Of a DNA stretch of 64,000 nt, positions 21,261 to 33,218 are shown piece after piece; the first letter of the stretch is position 1, and the number at the start of each line of letters is the position of its first letter. The DNA comes from Hemicordylus capensis. Taxonomy: Eukaryota; Chordata; Lepidosauria; Squamata; Cordylidae. Below the pieces are notes generated by a model. It had not been told where the DNA came from and did not search any database. It saw nothing but the letters and a program-made list of their open reading frames with translations. Both the position numbers and the translations under genes were made by a program. Location of the stretch: positions 241,096,674 through 241,160,673 of the forward strand of contig NC_069657.1 in assembly GCF_027244095.1 (NCBI RefSeq). Direction: 5' to 3'.

Positions 21261-22044
21261 GGAGTTGCATTAGAGGGCCTTTGGTCCCTTCTACACTATA
21301 GGCATCTCTACTCATTCAACAAAGTCACATATTAGGATCCTGTTAAGACTGGACCACTGCTAAGACTGCTAGTGGGAGACCACAATTTTAAATATTCCCT
21401 TTTGTTGTTGTTGCTTTTTAAATTACTCTCTCCTGAACATAGGACACTCACTGTGCACATTAAGGAAAGGACTAGGCTAGAACCTTCCCTCCATTGTGCT
21501 AGTTCTCTATCTGAAGAAGGTTTTGGCTTTGGGCTTTTCCCCCTCTCTTCATGGGTGAGCTTCAAAAACTGTGATTCCCCATCTGCAGTCTGAAATGGAG
21601 CCGTGAAGGAAAGACTCAAGCATGTAAGTTTGATAAGCATGTATCACACAGTAGCAGGCGATAGACAGAACGACATAGTGAAGTGAAGAGCAGCTCACAT
21701 TTTTATTTAGGTTGTAAATGAGACTTGAAACATGTCAGTTGTTCAACTATGGGCAAATCAGTGGAAATCAATCCATAATAAAATCAATGGACCAGATGAC
21801 AGATGTAATTAGCAGGTCTCCTTTGACAGCAGAAGTGGATTTACCTGAGCTACAATTCTAGTGCTCTTCAGGTGGCCATTTTTTTTTTTAAAGAGAGAGA
21901 GTGTCACAAAGAGCTAAACTAGACTCTGTTAGACCGTGGTGTATCAGCACAAAGGGGGAAAATGAACACATTTTAAGCAAACACTAATAGACTTCAGTAG
22001 ATCCAAATAGCCTGAAATTTACAACAGAACCAAAGAAATGTACA
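21261..22044. other. No gene recognised
   Basis: Unique-looking sequence without a recognisable exon or named repeat. Confidence 0.4.
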
Positions 22045-22150
22045 GTGCAGCCCTAAGCATATTTACTCAGATGCACGTCTCACTGTGTTCAATGGGCCTC
22101 CTCCCCCCACACCAGGAAAATGTGTACAGGTTTGCAGCCTTAATCTGGCA
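22045..22150 (+). repeat. Short unclassified interspersed repeat
   Basis: GCAGCCCTAAGCATATTTACTC then TGTGTTCAATGGGCC. Related to the 11800, 51390 and 54718 pieces. Confidence 0.4.
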
Positions 22151-22336
22151 ATTCTCTTTTTCACAACCAGCATGCCACAGATTTTAAATTCCACATATTT
22201 TCTTGCCACCGACCCATACAAAGAAACAGAGCAGTATGTTCTTTGCAGACAAAAGCACTGTAACTCCATTGCCAGGAAACCTCATTACTGTTGCAAATAT
22301 TCTCCCTCCATCCCAAATCAAAGAAAAGGACATACA

Positions 22337-22812
22337 GAGGCTGTTCTCACGAGCATCCAAGACCAGACTGGGGCAGCTAAGCCCGGGCTGGGTTGCCTGT
22401 GGGGACCAACGGGAGCCTGGCGGCGCCTCGGCAGCAAACCCAACTAAGAAGCCAAGCTCATAAGGGAGGTTAAGGGAGTGAGCACTCCCTTAACTCCATT
22501 CAGTTGACCATGTGTCAGCACCAGCTGCTTTCAGTCAGTGCTGAAACACTGATGGGCACCTGCCCAAAGCTGTAGGGATCCCCACAATGCACCACACACT
22601 CATGCAGTGCATTGTGGGATTTCCAGGGGCCAGGACAATGTGCCCCGACCTCCCGACCCCACACCTCTGCGCCGCCCATGACAGCTGCGGACTGTCTGGG
22701 TGCGCAGTTTGCATGCCCAGCAACTTCACGCTGCTTGTCTGCAGGGAAGGTGCTGCCTTCCTGCCACCCATCCTTAAGTCCTCTCACTCAGTCATGAGAA
22801 AGGGGTCACACT
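22337..22812. mobile_element. GC-rich foldback family, copy 4
   Basis: Left end GAGGCTGTTCTCACGAGCATCC, AAGCCCGGGCTGGG, GTTAAGGGAGTGAGCACTCCC, the 40-bp dyad around CAATGCACCACACACTCATG...TGCATTGTGGG, TTGTCTGCAGGGAAGG, and right end CAGTCATGAGAAAGGGG. About 475 bp. Confidence 0.65.
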
Positions 22813-23141
22813 GTGGGAATGCCAGTACAGGGCGTCCTTACTCTGGAACGGCACCCTGTTATGGGCCTCCAAGGATCCATGCTGCCATTATACAGTCATT
22901 GGTTGAGATCTCTAGACCTCACCCACCCAGTGGTGCAGAATACTCAGGGGCCAGGGTCAGGAGGAGTTTGGAAGCCAGGGAGGAGGAACATTACACTCCA
23001 TTCCTGACCAAGTCAATTTGGAGGGGCAGGAGGAAAATCAAAACATCTGACTGGTATTCAGAAATGACAAATTGTTCATGTGCTCTCCCCATGTGCTATT
23101 TGTGTCAGAACAATCATGCATGCTATCCCTAATCACCACAG
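22813..23141. other. No gene recognised
   Basis: Short spacer without recognisable features. Confidence 0.4.
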
Positions 23142-23435
23142 AAACATAGGAAGCTGCCATATACTGAGTCAGACCATTGGTCTATCTAGCTCAGTATTGT
23201 GTACACAGACTGGCAGTGACTTCTCCAAGGTTGCAGGCAGGAATATCTCTCTCTCAGCCCTCTCTTGGAGATGCCAGAGAGGGAACTTGGAACCTAGATG
23301 CTCTTCCCAGAGCGATTCCATCCCCTAAGGGGAATATCTTACAGTGCTCACATGTAGTCTCCCATTCAAAGGCAATCAGGGCAGACTCTGCTTAGCTAAG
23401 AGGACAAGTCATGTTTGCTACCACAATGCCAGTCA
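23142..23435 (-). mobile_element. 5S-headed SINE
   Basis: Minus strand, nearly complete. 3' end AACATAGGAAGCTGCCATATAC; body AGGTTGCAGGCAGGAATATC and TCCCCTAAGGGGAATATC; head TCCCATTCAAAGGCAATCAGGG + CAGACTCTGCTTAGC; leader TTTGCTACCACAA. Confidence 0.8.
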
Positions 23436-23529
23436 TGCCATAGATTAGAAGTATAGTCTAGCATCATCCTTAGGGATTGCTGAGTAAGATATCTCAAAGC
23501 TCTTTTGCCTTGAAGGTTGTTTTTGAAAC

Positions 23530-23985
23530 ACAGAGAGGTGCTTCACACGACACGTGCAAAGTGCCAGGAGAGTTTGTGCAGGGAGAGCAGGCTTACCCCA
23601 CAATCCCCGCACACAAGCAGCCTCCAAGCCCTGGGCGGCTGGATTGCCCAACCACATGACTGCCAGCTCCATCACAGAGCTGGTGGGGGCTGCAGGAACG
23701 GGGGCTGCCCGCCCCCCCGAAGTTCCAGGATGCCCTGAGCGAGCACACGGGGCATTCTGGAGAGACCCCCGAGGCCAGGAGGCTGGCTGCAGCCTCGGAA
23801 CTACTCATGTGTCCCCGCATGCCGTGGTAGCACACGAGCAAAAAACCGAGGTTAACGGAGCGCTCGCTTCGTTAACCTCATTTAAGGGGAGGGGGAATTA
23901 GGCAAGCCTGGTGGTTCCCATGATCAGTAGAAAGCGGGCTAGGCTCCCTTAGCCCGCTTTTTGCTGATCGTGAGAATAGCTTCAG
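23530..23985. mobile_element. GC-rich foldback family, copy 5
   Basis: Left end CTTCACACGACACGTG, interior GGCTTACCCCACAATCCCCGC and GAGGTTAACGGAGCGCTCGC, then AGTAGAAAGCGGGCTAGG/TAGCCCGCTTTTTGCTGATCG, right end CGTGAGAATAGCTTCAG. Only the right end is clear. Confidence 0.55.
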
Positions 23986-24599
23986 TGAGTATATCAAGTT
24001 ATTTTTTAAAAATCATTTCTGGTCAAGAGTTTGAGGTTTTGCTTTTTATTTTAGCTCTTTGGTGCCTTCCCCACCTCTGCTTGCAAATCTATTTGGATTC
24101 AGTGAAGGGCACCAAAATCCCAGGAGCTATGAACCCTCCTTTGAAATAAGGATCACGTAGCCTTAGATTACAAGCACAATGGCAATCTTGCATATACATT
24201 CAGATTAACATCTAATCCACAATAATTTTCACTAGTCTACTTGCCCACATGTACCTATGTGGTTTAAAAGGGATGGGGGTTAGGGCACAAAAGCCAACTT
24301 TTGTGAAATTTCCCAGTCTCCTCATCTGGAGGAAATGCTTACTTCTTAGAGGTGACTAGGCAAATGGCTATGTAAAACTAGCTAGTCACCTGTAGTAAGT
24401 AGGCCCCGGCACAACAGTCTGTGCTCTGCAGAACATTGTTAGCATGTAACAAATGCTATATTTATTTCAAAACTTCTACCCTGCTTTTTCATTTCAGTCA
24501 CAGGGTGCGCAAAGCAGCCAACAATAAAAAAATTTACAACAATTTGCAAATGTACAAAATAAAACAAAAACAAAATCAACACCACAGCTAAATTTATAT
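23986..24599. other. No gene recognised
   Basis: A possible old LINE 3' end, CTTCTACCCTGCTTTTTCATTTC, lies at about 24473-24495. Otherwise nothing. Confidence 0.35.
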
Positions 24600-24641
24600 A
24601 TTCATACACACACGCGCGCACACATACACACACACACACTT

Positions 24642-24673
<32 letters not shown>

Positions 24674-24676
24674 ACA
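24600..24676. repeat. CA-rich microsatellite
   Basis: (AC)n with GCGC and TCTCTC interruptions (24603-24676). Confidence 0.9.
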
Positions 24677-27600
24677 AGATTATCGGTCAGCTGTCACATG
24701 TGGAGGTGCTATTCTGTCTCCTTGGACTCTGGTGACTCTTAATACAAATGCAAACACGCTTGTGTGACCAGGGAGGGTGGGGCAGCACCTTCTCAGTCCA
24801 TCACACTGGAGTTGCTGGTACACTGTTCTTAGCCATTTGTAAGCTCCAAGCTGATTGGGCAAATCCATTGCTGGAACAGGGACAGATATCTTTGGCCATC
24901 CATTTGTAAGCCCCTAGCTCACTGGGCAAATCACAGGCAGCTAGAAAACAACAACATAAAGCTTATTGGTTTGTCGGTCCAATGAATCAGGGGTGGGGAA
25001 AATGGGTCAAGGAAAATTTCAAATCTGCTTATCGGCTGGCATGGGGCACAGGGCGGTGGTAGTCTACACCAGCGTGGCAGAAACATTAGTTCTTTCTTCT
25101 GATATCTGAAAGGCAATTATACACGTCACGTCAAATCTCCTTTTAACAGACTGCCCCTCAGTTTAAGCAGCACAGCTGGCGATTAAGTCTACCCTCTCCT
25201 CCTCTATAGAAAAGCCCTTTGCTCTGCTGAGGCAGATGGCTTGGGAAGCTAGCCCTATTCAATCCCAACCATTCAGGCTGCTGTGCCCGATGCAAATCTA
25301 GCCTCTCTGTGTTATGTGTGTTACTCTCATCTGACACATGACAGGTTTGCTGCCTATGAGTGTCGTTGCAGGAAAGAGAGGAGAAAGGGAAAGATAACTG
25401 CTGCTAGAAACTTGGAGGGGGCGGGTCCTTTCTGTGTGCAAAAGGACAACATATGCGGCAACTTGTTTGGCACAGAGAACCATGATGGATGCACACTATG
25501 ATGAAAAACTATGGCCAACGTTCATTGCTCAGTGACATAGGCAGGCATCCCATGGCTGGCTCAACATGGAGTTATGCATATATTAACACAGTTATAAAAT
25601 GTCATATGTCCAAGGCTGCAGAAGTAAGTTAATTGCATAAATTATATAAAACAGATTCAGTGGTAGCACGGGAGGGACTGAAGGAGGGGCACATAAGGGG
25701 CAATGTGCATTTCTAGGTGGGCAAGCTGTGTCACACATATTAGATGTCTGAAACAGGAATAGGGGTCAGGTGGAGGGGCAACCACTTTTTTGGGCATGCT
25801 TCCCCCTGCTTCCCCCTCTGGAGCCAACCCTGAACAGATTCACAGAGTCTGCATAAACACAATGGGTGCCAAAGCATAACTGATGATCAATTTGTGCTGG
25901 GTCTGAGATATTTACTTTGGAACAGTTAATTCCCAAGTGTGGAGAAAAATTTATGGAGCCAGACTACAGTATAAACCACATTTACTTAGAAGCCATCTTC
26001 ATGCAGTCATGGAGGTAACAAACTTCCTTTGCAATAATACAAAAATGACGGAAGAGATTATTGGGGTTCTAACAGAATCTATAGATTACATGAGTAGGTG
26101 GGTACATTATATGGCTGCCAGGTCATATCACACCCCCAATATCATGATAGTTACATGCCAATGCATTATTCCTCCCAATCCATATGGGTCATACTGCACA
26201 GAAACCTCCTTCAAAGGTGATGGAAACAAGAACAATTACAGATTCAAATAGTCTGCTTAACATATTTCCCTGAGATCTTGATCTAAAGCACACTGAAGAT
26301 CTTTCTACTTATTTCTGTGGGCTTTGCATCTACGCCATAGTGAGTTGGGTGCAAACTTAAGGGTTCATTTACACAATCCAGAAGGAATTGTGTCAGAGCA
26401 TTGGAAACTAACACAAATGAAGGGGGGAAATGCCATCGCTTCAGCCCTACAGGAGCTCAGCAATGCCACATGTGGGCCCCACTGCTGCCATTTTACACCA
26501 GGGAAGGGTGACGCCCATAGCGCCACTGTTTAAGAAGAGTAACAGTCTCATGGGGACCTATGAAGTAATGCCAGCACCACTTTCACCCAGATAGTGCTCT
26601 TTCAGCATATTCTCTATGGCTTCCCAAGTAAGAGCCAAGAAGCTAGGATCACGTCTTCAGTTAAAGAAACCAGAGAGCAGCTACAGAAAACCAATCACTC
26701 CTGCCATGGAGATCTGCCCCTCCCCCTCACTGGATACGCTGAATTACAGCGCGCCATAGTCGTCTAGACACTACCAGAAGCCCAAGTCTGCACAGGTGCA
26801 GGGGGGAAACAACAGGTCTGCTCATACATTTGGAATAGTGAATGTAGGAAACTGGATAGAGGAAGGGAAATAAATTGACTTATTATGTGGAATAACTAAC
26901 AGCCACGGAACAAAAGGACAGATATTTTTCTTGCATGTTCCGTCACCAACACTTGGGGTGTCAACACTTGGAGTGGGAGGTGCATGTACATACAGCAAGG
27001 AGTAAAGAATATCATCTACATGAAGAAAAATTGTGAGATAAATGACGAAGCAGGCTTCTCAGATCGGAAATAAATCGCCCTTACAAAACGTGAGCAAAAA
27101 GCAGGTCATGTAAATGGCATCCATATGCGGGCAAGTGTGAGGTCTTTTATTTAAAAGGGATTGTGAGAATTCTAGGAGCACCTCTGCTCTGCCAGGAAAC
27201 TGAATGGAGGAAAAGACTCTTACAACCCACACAGGCACACACACCCTCCTCTCCCCAAACCCTGTCTCCCATAAAGCAGCCTTCATTAAAGGGTAGGGTG
27301 TGATCAGTGTCCCAAACCTGTATGCAAGTGAGTCAGTGAGCCTTCATTCCGAAGATTGTTTCTGCTGAAGCACAAAAAGGCTGTGCCAGATGACTGCACT
27401 GGCAAAGGTTTTTGTTTGTACCATTTACCTGTGGCAGCTCAGGCAAGGATCACTTTGCATAATGTTTCGCTTACATCAATAGGCTTTGTTCTCCGCTGCC
27501 TCACTGCGGTTGGTTTCAAGCCCCCTTGCTTGCTGTCAGCCCTTTCCCCGTGGCTGATTACTTCAATAGAAAACAAAAAACTGGGGTGGGGTGTATACCT

Positions 27601-28799
27601 ACTTCAGTGTCCTCTCCTCACTCGGCTGTTGCCCTCATTCCTGCCCCTAGCACAATGCTACTGCTCCAGTCTTCCAGATCCTTTTACCGGAGCTTAAAGA
27701 GTAGAGTTACAGTCTTGAGGGCTTTTGTGTCCCTGCACCACACTAAAAAACGCTGCCTGATATCTTAGAATGAAGGAAGGAAAACTAGGCTTCACTTCTC
27801 TCGAGACAAAAAGGGGTCGCCGGGCCCCTCGTGTTCTCTTTGAATTCTGCCTCCTTCAAGGCATGTTTGGTTCTCAGTATAGGGAACAAACAGATGCTGG
27901 CCACGTTATCAAACTTGTATGACAAAAGCTGTTCCTTCCTCTCAACTGATCAAAATTCTTCATCGTAGACAAAGCCCTCGCTGAGCATTTAGGAGGCTCG
28001 CTCAGTTGGGGGGCGTGGGGTTTGTCGAAAATCTGCTTACCTCCCTTCACCCCTCCCCGTTTTCTTGCAATTGCCACCCTTAAACAAAAGAAGGCGGCGA
28101 GGTGGAATGGGAAGAAGAAGGTGTGTCGCAGAATCGTGCCTCTTCGGGGGTAATGGGGAGGGGGAATAAATATTTTTGAAACACGTCTTGCTGTTCAAAT
28201 CACCAGCAAAAAATAATCTCGGTGAAGAGGAGGTACCTAACCAACTGCTGCCATTCTATATACTGTATATATTGAGCAGCTGTAAGAAAGCAGGAGCAGT
28301 TCTATTGGTACCTTTTATTATTTCCTTTACAGCCAGACACAGATAAGTGCCCTCCAAAATACAAGGAATTTCCTCCAGTTTGAAAATTAAATAGGAAACC
28401 AATCCCTTGGTTTAGCCTGGTACACTTTGGCTGTTAGTACGGCCATTTGTCTACCACCAGTTCTTAACAGGTATTTTCTTTATGATTCCCCACTTCATAG
28501 CTTTATCCAACGCTGGGTCAGTTTTCCATTCGGGTGCCAGCAAAGGAGCTGGCACTGATCACTGAGCAAGTATCTCTACAGAAGTTCGACACCATTTCTT
28601 TCTGTAACAGCCGTAAGATGCATAAAGACAGTGTCTGCTAAAGATCTTATTCGACCATCTGGCTGCCTTCACCTGAAGAGACCTCTGCTTGGAGTAGATT
28701 TGTCCCGAGCTGGCAGGGCACATGAAGCGGCCAAACGCATCTTTACAGAGGGAAAAGACAAGCAGGCAAAAAGCCTTGTCTGGGTTTTTGCCAGGCGAG
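24677..28799. other. Repeat-poor region flanking the CpG island, no exon recognised
   Basis: About 4 kb with no SINE, hAT or LINE recognised, unlike the rest of the window. If the minus-strand exon at 28911-29170 is real, this would be the start of its first intron. No open frame has recognisable domains. Depletion of repeats next to a promoter is common around regulatory DNA, but that is inference here. Confidence 0.4.
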
Positions 28800-29230
28800 G
28801 GCGGAGAGCCTGACAGGCAGCTCCCAGGAGCCGGGGATCTGCCACCTGCCTGAGGATGCGCTGCTGCTAGTGCGACTGCTGAGCACCTGTCAGGAACAGG
28901 AAGCCCTTACCTGATGTTGCGGCTGCTGATCCAGCAACCTGCAGAGAAGAGAAGCTGCAGAGAAAAGCTGCTGCTGCCGCCGCTCCTGCCGCCGCTGAGC
29001 TCACCCACCGCCTGCGCTGTCGCCTGGTAGCAGCTGCCTGCCTGTGCACCGTCGCCGCCCGCGGCCCAGACACGCCTCTTCCCTGCGCCGGGTCCAGCCC
29101 GGCCCCCTTCCCACTTGAGTCCCCGCCCAGTCCTTCGCAGCACCGCCGACACTACTGCATTGTGGTGAGCTGCGCTCTCTGCCTCGCCAGTCTGCTCAGT
29201 GGCCGCCGCATAGACGCCGAGGAGCGTGTG
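28800..29230. promoter_or_regulatory. CpG-island-like promoter
   Basis: The densest run of CG dinucleotides in non-repeat DNA in the window (for example CCGCCGCTCCTGCCGCCGC at about 28977, CACCGTCGCCGCCCGCGG at about 29047, GTGGCCGCCGCATAGACGCC at about 29199). GC-box-like GGGGCGGG words occur on the minus strand (ACTGGGCGGGGACT, about 29118-29131). No TATA box is evident. It most likely marks the promoter of a host gene whose coding exons lie outside the window. Confidence 0.6.
28911..29170 (-). other. Candidate non-coding first exon (5' UTR), minus strand
   Basis: On the minus strand the GC-rich segment ends ...CAACATCAG|GTAAGGGCTTCC, a strong splice donor with the intron starting at 28910. 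The upstream boundary (transcription start) is not visible and is put near 29170 from the CpG distribution. An open frame runs through it, but its product is an Arg/Gly/Ala-rich stretch without domain features, so it is treated as UTR. A plus-strand or bidirectional transcript is an alternative. The gene is not identified. Confidence 0.4.
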
Positions 29231-29732
29231 TGTGTGTGGCTGGGCTTGTTGGGGAGGGAGCTACAAAACATTTCAGGGGGCATTGTTGCTGGGCGCCGGG
29301 ACGCAGGTCAAAGACAGAACGTTGATTTCATTTCGGGGTAGACTTGTAACAGTGGTGGGTGCTGTTGCCGCGTTAGGCTCAAGACTTAGACAACAAAAGT
29401 GGGCATTTCTCCCACCGACCTTCACTACCCCCAGTTTTCCCTGGTCCGCGCCTACGTAAAAGATTTTTAGGGAAAGGGAAAGCACGTTCTGTGATTGTGC
29501 GGCACACTTGGGGTGTGCCTTATCTGACGAACCTGGGGTTAGATCATCAGAGTCGAGAGGATCCTTTTTAAGGCGGTTAGCTGGATTTAATCATCATCTA
29601 TCTGTCATTTTTTGAGAGTGACACTGCCTCGTTGCATTCCTTACAATAGCCGTGTCAGATAGATGGGAATCTTCTCTTATACTTATTTCTCGTAGATGGG
29701 CCATGCAGGGACGTGGTAGGAAGGAGGTGATT

Positions 29733-30125
29733 GGCTGAGAAGGCAGCAGCTGGAGAGGAGTGTGCCCACCTGCCATTGGGAAGGAGTTTGCCGTCAGCTG
29801 GGAGGAGGGAGTTTGAAGGCAGCAGCCCATCGGGAAGGAGTTTGCCGGCTGGGGTTGGCTGAGGGGGGAGTTTGAAGGCAGCAGCCCCACCGTCAGAAAG
29901 GAGTTTGTCAGCTGAGAGGAGAGAGTTTGAAAGCAGCCGTCCTGACTGGGGTCGGCTGAGAGGAGACTGTTTGAGGGCAGCAGCTGGAGAGGAGTGCGGG
30001 AGGGCGCATGCCTGCTATACCCATTGGGAGGGAGTGCTGGCTGGGGTTGGCTGAGAGGAGGGAGTTTGAGGGCAGCAGCCGGAGGGGAGTGCGGGTGGGA
30101 GCCAGCGAGTTCGAGAGAAGGGGGC
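29733..30125. repeat. Minisatellite-like array (about 75-bp units)
   Basis: Degenerate repeats of GGGAAGGAGTTTGCC, GGGGTTGGCTGAGAGGAG and GGGAGTTTGAAGGCAGCAGCC, five or six times. The minus strand is open for 234 codons (29594-30298), giving a Pro/Ser/Gln-rich low-complexity peptide. The absence of stops is explained by the repeat composition. Confidence 0.75.
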
Positions 30126-30225
30126 GGCTGGTGGTTGGCCGCCTCAGAATGGGGCAAGGAGTCTGCTCTCTCCTCCTCCCCACCCTTTACAGGCTGGAAG
30201 CAAGGAAGGGCGGGAAGCACTTGAA

Positions 30226-31171
30226 ATGGAGACTGAAAGACAGGTGGAGGATGACAGGTCGACACAGGTGTTGATGGAGACTGAGGGAGAGTGCCCAAAG
30301 CTGCAGGATAGCCAGAGTGTCACTCAGGAGACTGGAAGCACTAAATGCCTGGTAGGAGGTCTGCTATCTCCCCCACCCACTTTAAAGGCTGGTGTTCTGG
30401 GGCTTCTTCTGCTAATGTGCTATAGAGGGGAAAGCAAGGAAGGGCGGGAAGCAGTTTGACCACACAATAGAGGAGCTCGCTCCAGGAGCGGTTGGCAGTG
30501 TAGGGAACCCGCTGGCAGCAGTGCAGGGTGGTGGGGAGGAGACAGGAGAACAGGCAGCAAATGTGTGGGGCTTTGGAAGTTAGTGGGCTTATCCCCAAAG
30601 TCTAACTCAAAGCAGTCAGTTCTGCACATTCTGTTGCCTCTTTTGGTTAGACTTGGGACACCCCCCCCCCAAAAAGTCACACAGCACCTGCCATTAGGCC
30701 TCACTAGGTAATGATCACCAGGATCATACACTAAACTGTTCTGGATCTGATGCAGTGAGTGCCACAAGGACACAGAACCTGATTTTTCTCCACAGAGTTC
30801 TAAGGCAACCTATCACTCCACTGCTTCTTTGCTTGCAATGGAGACTGAAGGACAGTTAGAGTTGATGGAGACTGAGGGAGAGTGTCAAAAGCTGCGGAAT
30901 AGCCAGAGTGTCACTCAGGAGACTGGAACCACTAAATGCCTGGTAGGAGGTCTGCTCTCCCCACACACACACCCTACCCCACCCTTTACAGGCTGGTGTT
31001 CTTAGGCATCACTAGGTAATGATCACCAGGATCATACACTAAACTGTTCTGAATCTGCTGCAGTGAGTGCCACAAGGGGCAGTGACACAGAAATTAATCC
31101 CAGATATAACCTGATTTTCTTCCACAAAGTTCCAAGACAACCTATCACTCCACTGCTTCTTTGCTTGCAAT
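30226..31171 (+). repeat. Duplicated exon-like segments in the Helitron 5' region
   Basis: Block A (30226-30400) recurs at 30838-31000, and block C (30690-30837) recurs at 31006-31171. Both A blocks begin ATGGAGACTGAA and end AAATGCCTG|GTAGGAGG. In both the frame is open: METERQVEDD...KCLVGG and METEGQLELM...KCLVGG. The length difference between them is 21 bp, so the frame is kept. Upstream of the second A block is a splice-acceptor-like TTTTTCTCCACAG (30783-30795). A small exon, duplicated within or captured by the Helitron, would fit. No protein family is recognised. Confidence 0.45.
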
Positions 31172-31551
31172 AACCTTCCAGGGATATGGAGAGTAGAGAT
31201 GTGCTGAACATTTAGGATGGGGAGAAGCCACATGCCTTTAAGGGCAGATGGTCAACTTGCACACATTCTCACTCTGGCACATTTGTGGCACAATTGGTGC
31301 TGTGGGAAAAGGCCAGTTGCCTGTGGGTGTCCTAAACAGAAGTTGCCTGTGCAACAGGTTTCAAGGATGAACACACCTGCTGCTCTGTAAGCATCCAAGA
31401 GGAATGAGTGGCTGGTGGGAGACTCAGCATTGCAGCTCCATGCAGCATGTTACTGAGCAATGAAGTGAGGTGGCACAGCCCTTTTGACTAAACATAACCT
31501 TTTACTCCCTAACAGCAACAGCCGCAAAGCACATATAATGCTGTTTTCAAT

Positions 31552-32537
31552 GCCTAACACATAGAAAAGCGAAAGAATGAATCAGCAGAAGAAGCAAAAC
31601 AGAGAAAAACAGAAAGAAATCAATGTGACAGAATTCGCAGAGCAAAGTTAAGAGAAACATTTCTGCCTTCAAGCACCACATCACAGCAACATTTTAAAGA
31701 GATGACTAACATACCCTCAAAAATTGCCTACAATACCAGTAGAAGAGCAAAACGAGCAAATGAGTCTGCTGAAGAAGCAAGGAGAAGAAAAAATGAAAGA
31801 AATCTACGTAACAGAGAGAAGAGAGCAGAGAAGAAAAACCAGAGATGGAATAAAGGAGAGTTACCTTCCACAACAACACACAATGCTGATTACAAAACAC
31901 AGGGAGAAGGAAAACTAGAAAAAATAGCTGTGGAGCAGGCTAATCAAAGAACAACTACACATCAACAAGCAGAGAATGCACAAGAGGCGAATAAAGAAAA
32001 CTCACACACTGCACAACAAAGACAACGCAGAAACCAAACAAGGAAAATGAGAACTTGGGATCAAGAGAACAAAGATTATGCAAAGAAAGGCAAGCTAAAC
32101 AACACAGATTAACAGAACATCCCATGGACACCACCAACTTCCATTATGAAGACACCCTTGAAGAACAGCACAGATTAACAGAACATCTCACAGATGCCCC
32201 CACCTTCCAACATACCCTGGAAGAACATAACTGCGGAACTATGACTGCAAGCTGCCATTACTGTGGTGCACTTTATTATTGGTTGGATGAGCTCAACTGT
32301 GCAAGAAAATACACCAAATGCTGTCATGACAGCAAAGTTACACTCAAAGAATTCAGGGAAGCCCCAGACTTACTCAAAGAACTGCTACTAACACAGTCAC
32401 CAGAAGCAAAAAAATTATCAAGAGCATATCAGAGAATACAATGCAGCTTTGGCTTTGGCTTCCATGGGAGCTGCAATCAATACACCTCCAGGCAAAGGAC
32501 CCTACTGCTTCTCTATTCATGGACAGATATACCATAA
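31552..32537 (+). pseudogene. Helitron Rep/helicase, N-terminal region
   Basis: The first frame (31552-32112) is rich in Arg/Lys/Glu, with two related copies of a KNESAEEAxxRKxERN motif, as in the basic N-terminal repeats of Helitron proteins. A stop follows and the sequence continues in another frame (32055-32537): DTLEEQHRLTEHLTD repeats, then a CHYCGALYYWLDE ... CC zinc-binding-like motif (32253-32330) typical of the region before the Helitron-like N domain, then RAYQRIQCSFGFGFHG. A frame change occurs near 32450-32470. Confidence 0.75.
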
Positions 32538-33190
32538 GGTTGCTCCACTGCACCCAAATGAACAAAACAAGGCAGGGTATGGACAACTGTATATATTCGA
32601 TGCTGGAGAAGCAACTAATCAATGCATGCAAAACAACGAAGGCTGCTTAAAAACTGTCATGGAGAGATTAGATGCCATGCTAAGAAACATCAACCCATTT
32701 GCTCAGTCTTATGAACAAATGCATAGGCTAACTGAAAATGCACCAACAACAAAGGTGAGAATGGTTTTCATGGAAGAGCCAGACTTAGACTTAAGAAGAT
32801 ACAATGCACCAACTTTGACAACTGAAGTGGCAGCAATATTCGTAGGTGAGGATGGTGAACCACCGAGCAATCGAGATATATGCATTTACCCAATTGGAAA
32901 CCATTGCCAGACCATTTCTCCTATGAACCGCAACACTGATCCAATGGTGTACCCTTTACTTTTTCCGTATGGTGAGTGTGGATGGCATAGAGCAGGGTTT
33001 CTCAACGTGTGGGTCCCCAGATGTTATTGGACTTCAACTCCCATAATCCGCAGCCCCAGTGGCCTTTGGTTGGGAATTATGGGAGTTGAAGTCCAATTAC
33101 ATCTGGGGACCCACACGTTGAGAAACCCTGGCATAGAGGAATAGAACATGTGGAAGGGAGACGATCAGCAAAGTGAGAGCAAGTCACACG
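32449..33190 (+). pseudogene. Helitron-like N domain
   Basis: The translated segment contains GPYCFSIHGQIYHKVAPLHP, AGYGQLYIFDAGEATNQCM and NINPFAQSYEQMHRL, the conserved block of Pfam Helitron_like_N, then DICIYPIG and DPMVYPLLFPYGECGWH. The frame is broken by the hAT MITE at 32993-33130 and resumes after it with GIEHVEGRRSAK, where the spacer to the Rep domain is not open. Confidence 0.85.
32993..33130. mobile_element. 138-bp hAT MITE inside the Helitron gene
   Basis: Nearly the whole element is one palindrome. Ends CAGGGTTTCTCAACGTGTGG / CCACACGTTGAGAAACCCTG; centre CCCATAATCC.../...GGAATTATGGG. Flanked by a perfect 8-bp duplication GCATAGAG (32985-32992 and 33131-33138), which marks hAT. 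No coding capacity. Confidence 0.95.
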
Positions 33191-33218
33191 ACTGCAATAC
33201 TATGCATATCGGCTCTCA

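Noticed and set aside
29594-30298. 234-codon minus-strand open frame (Pro/Ser/Gln-rich)
   Set aside because: It covers the minisatellite, and its peptide is low-complexity repeats of the same units. Absence of stops is explained by the repeat. No domain or splice context.
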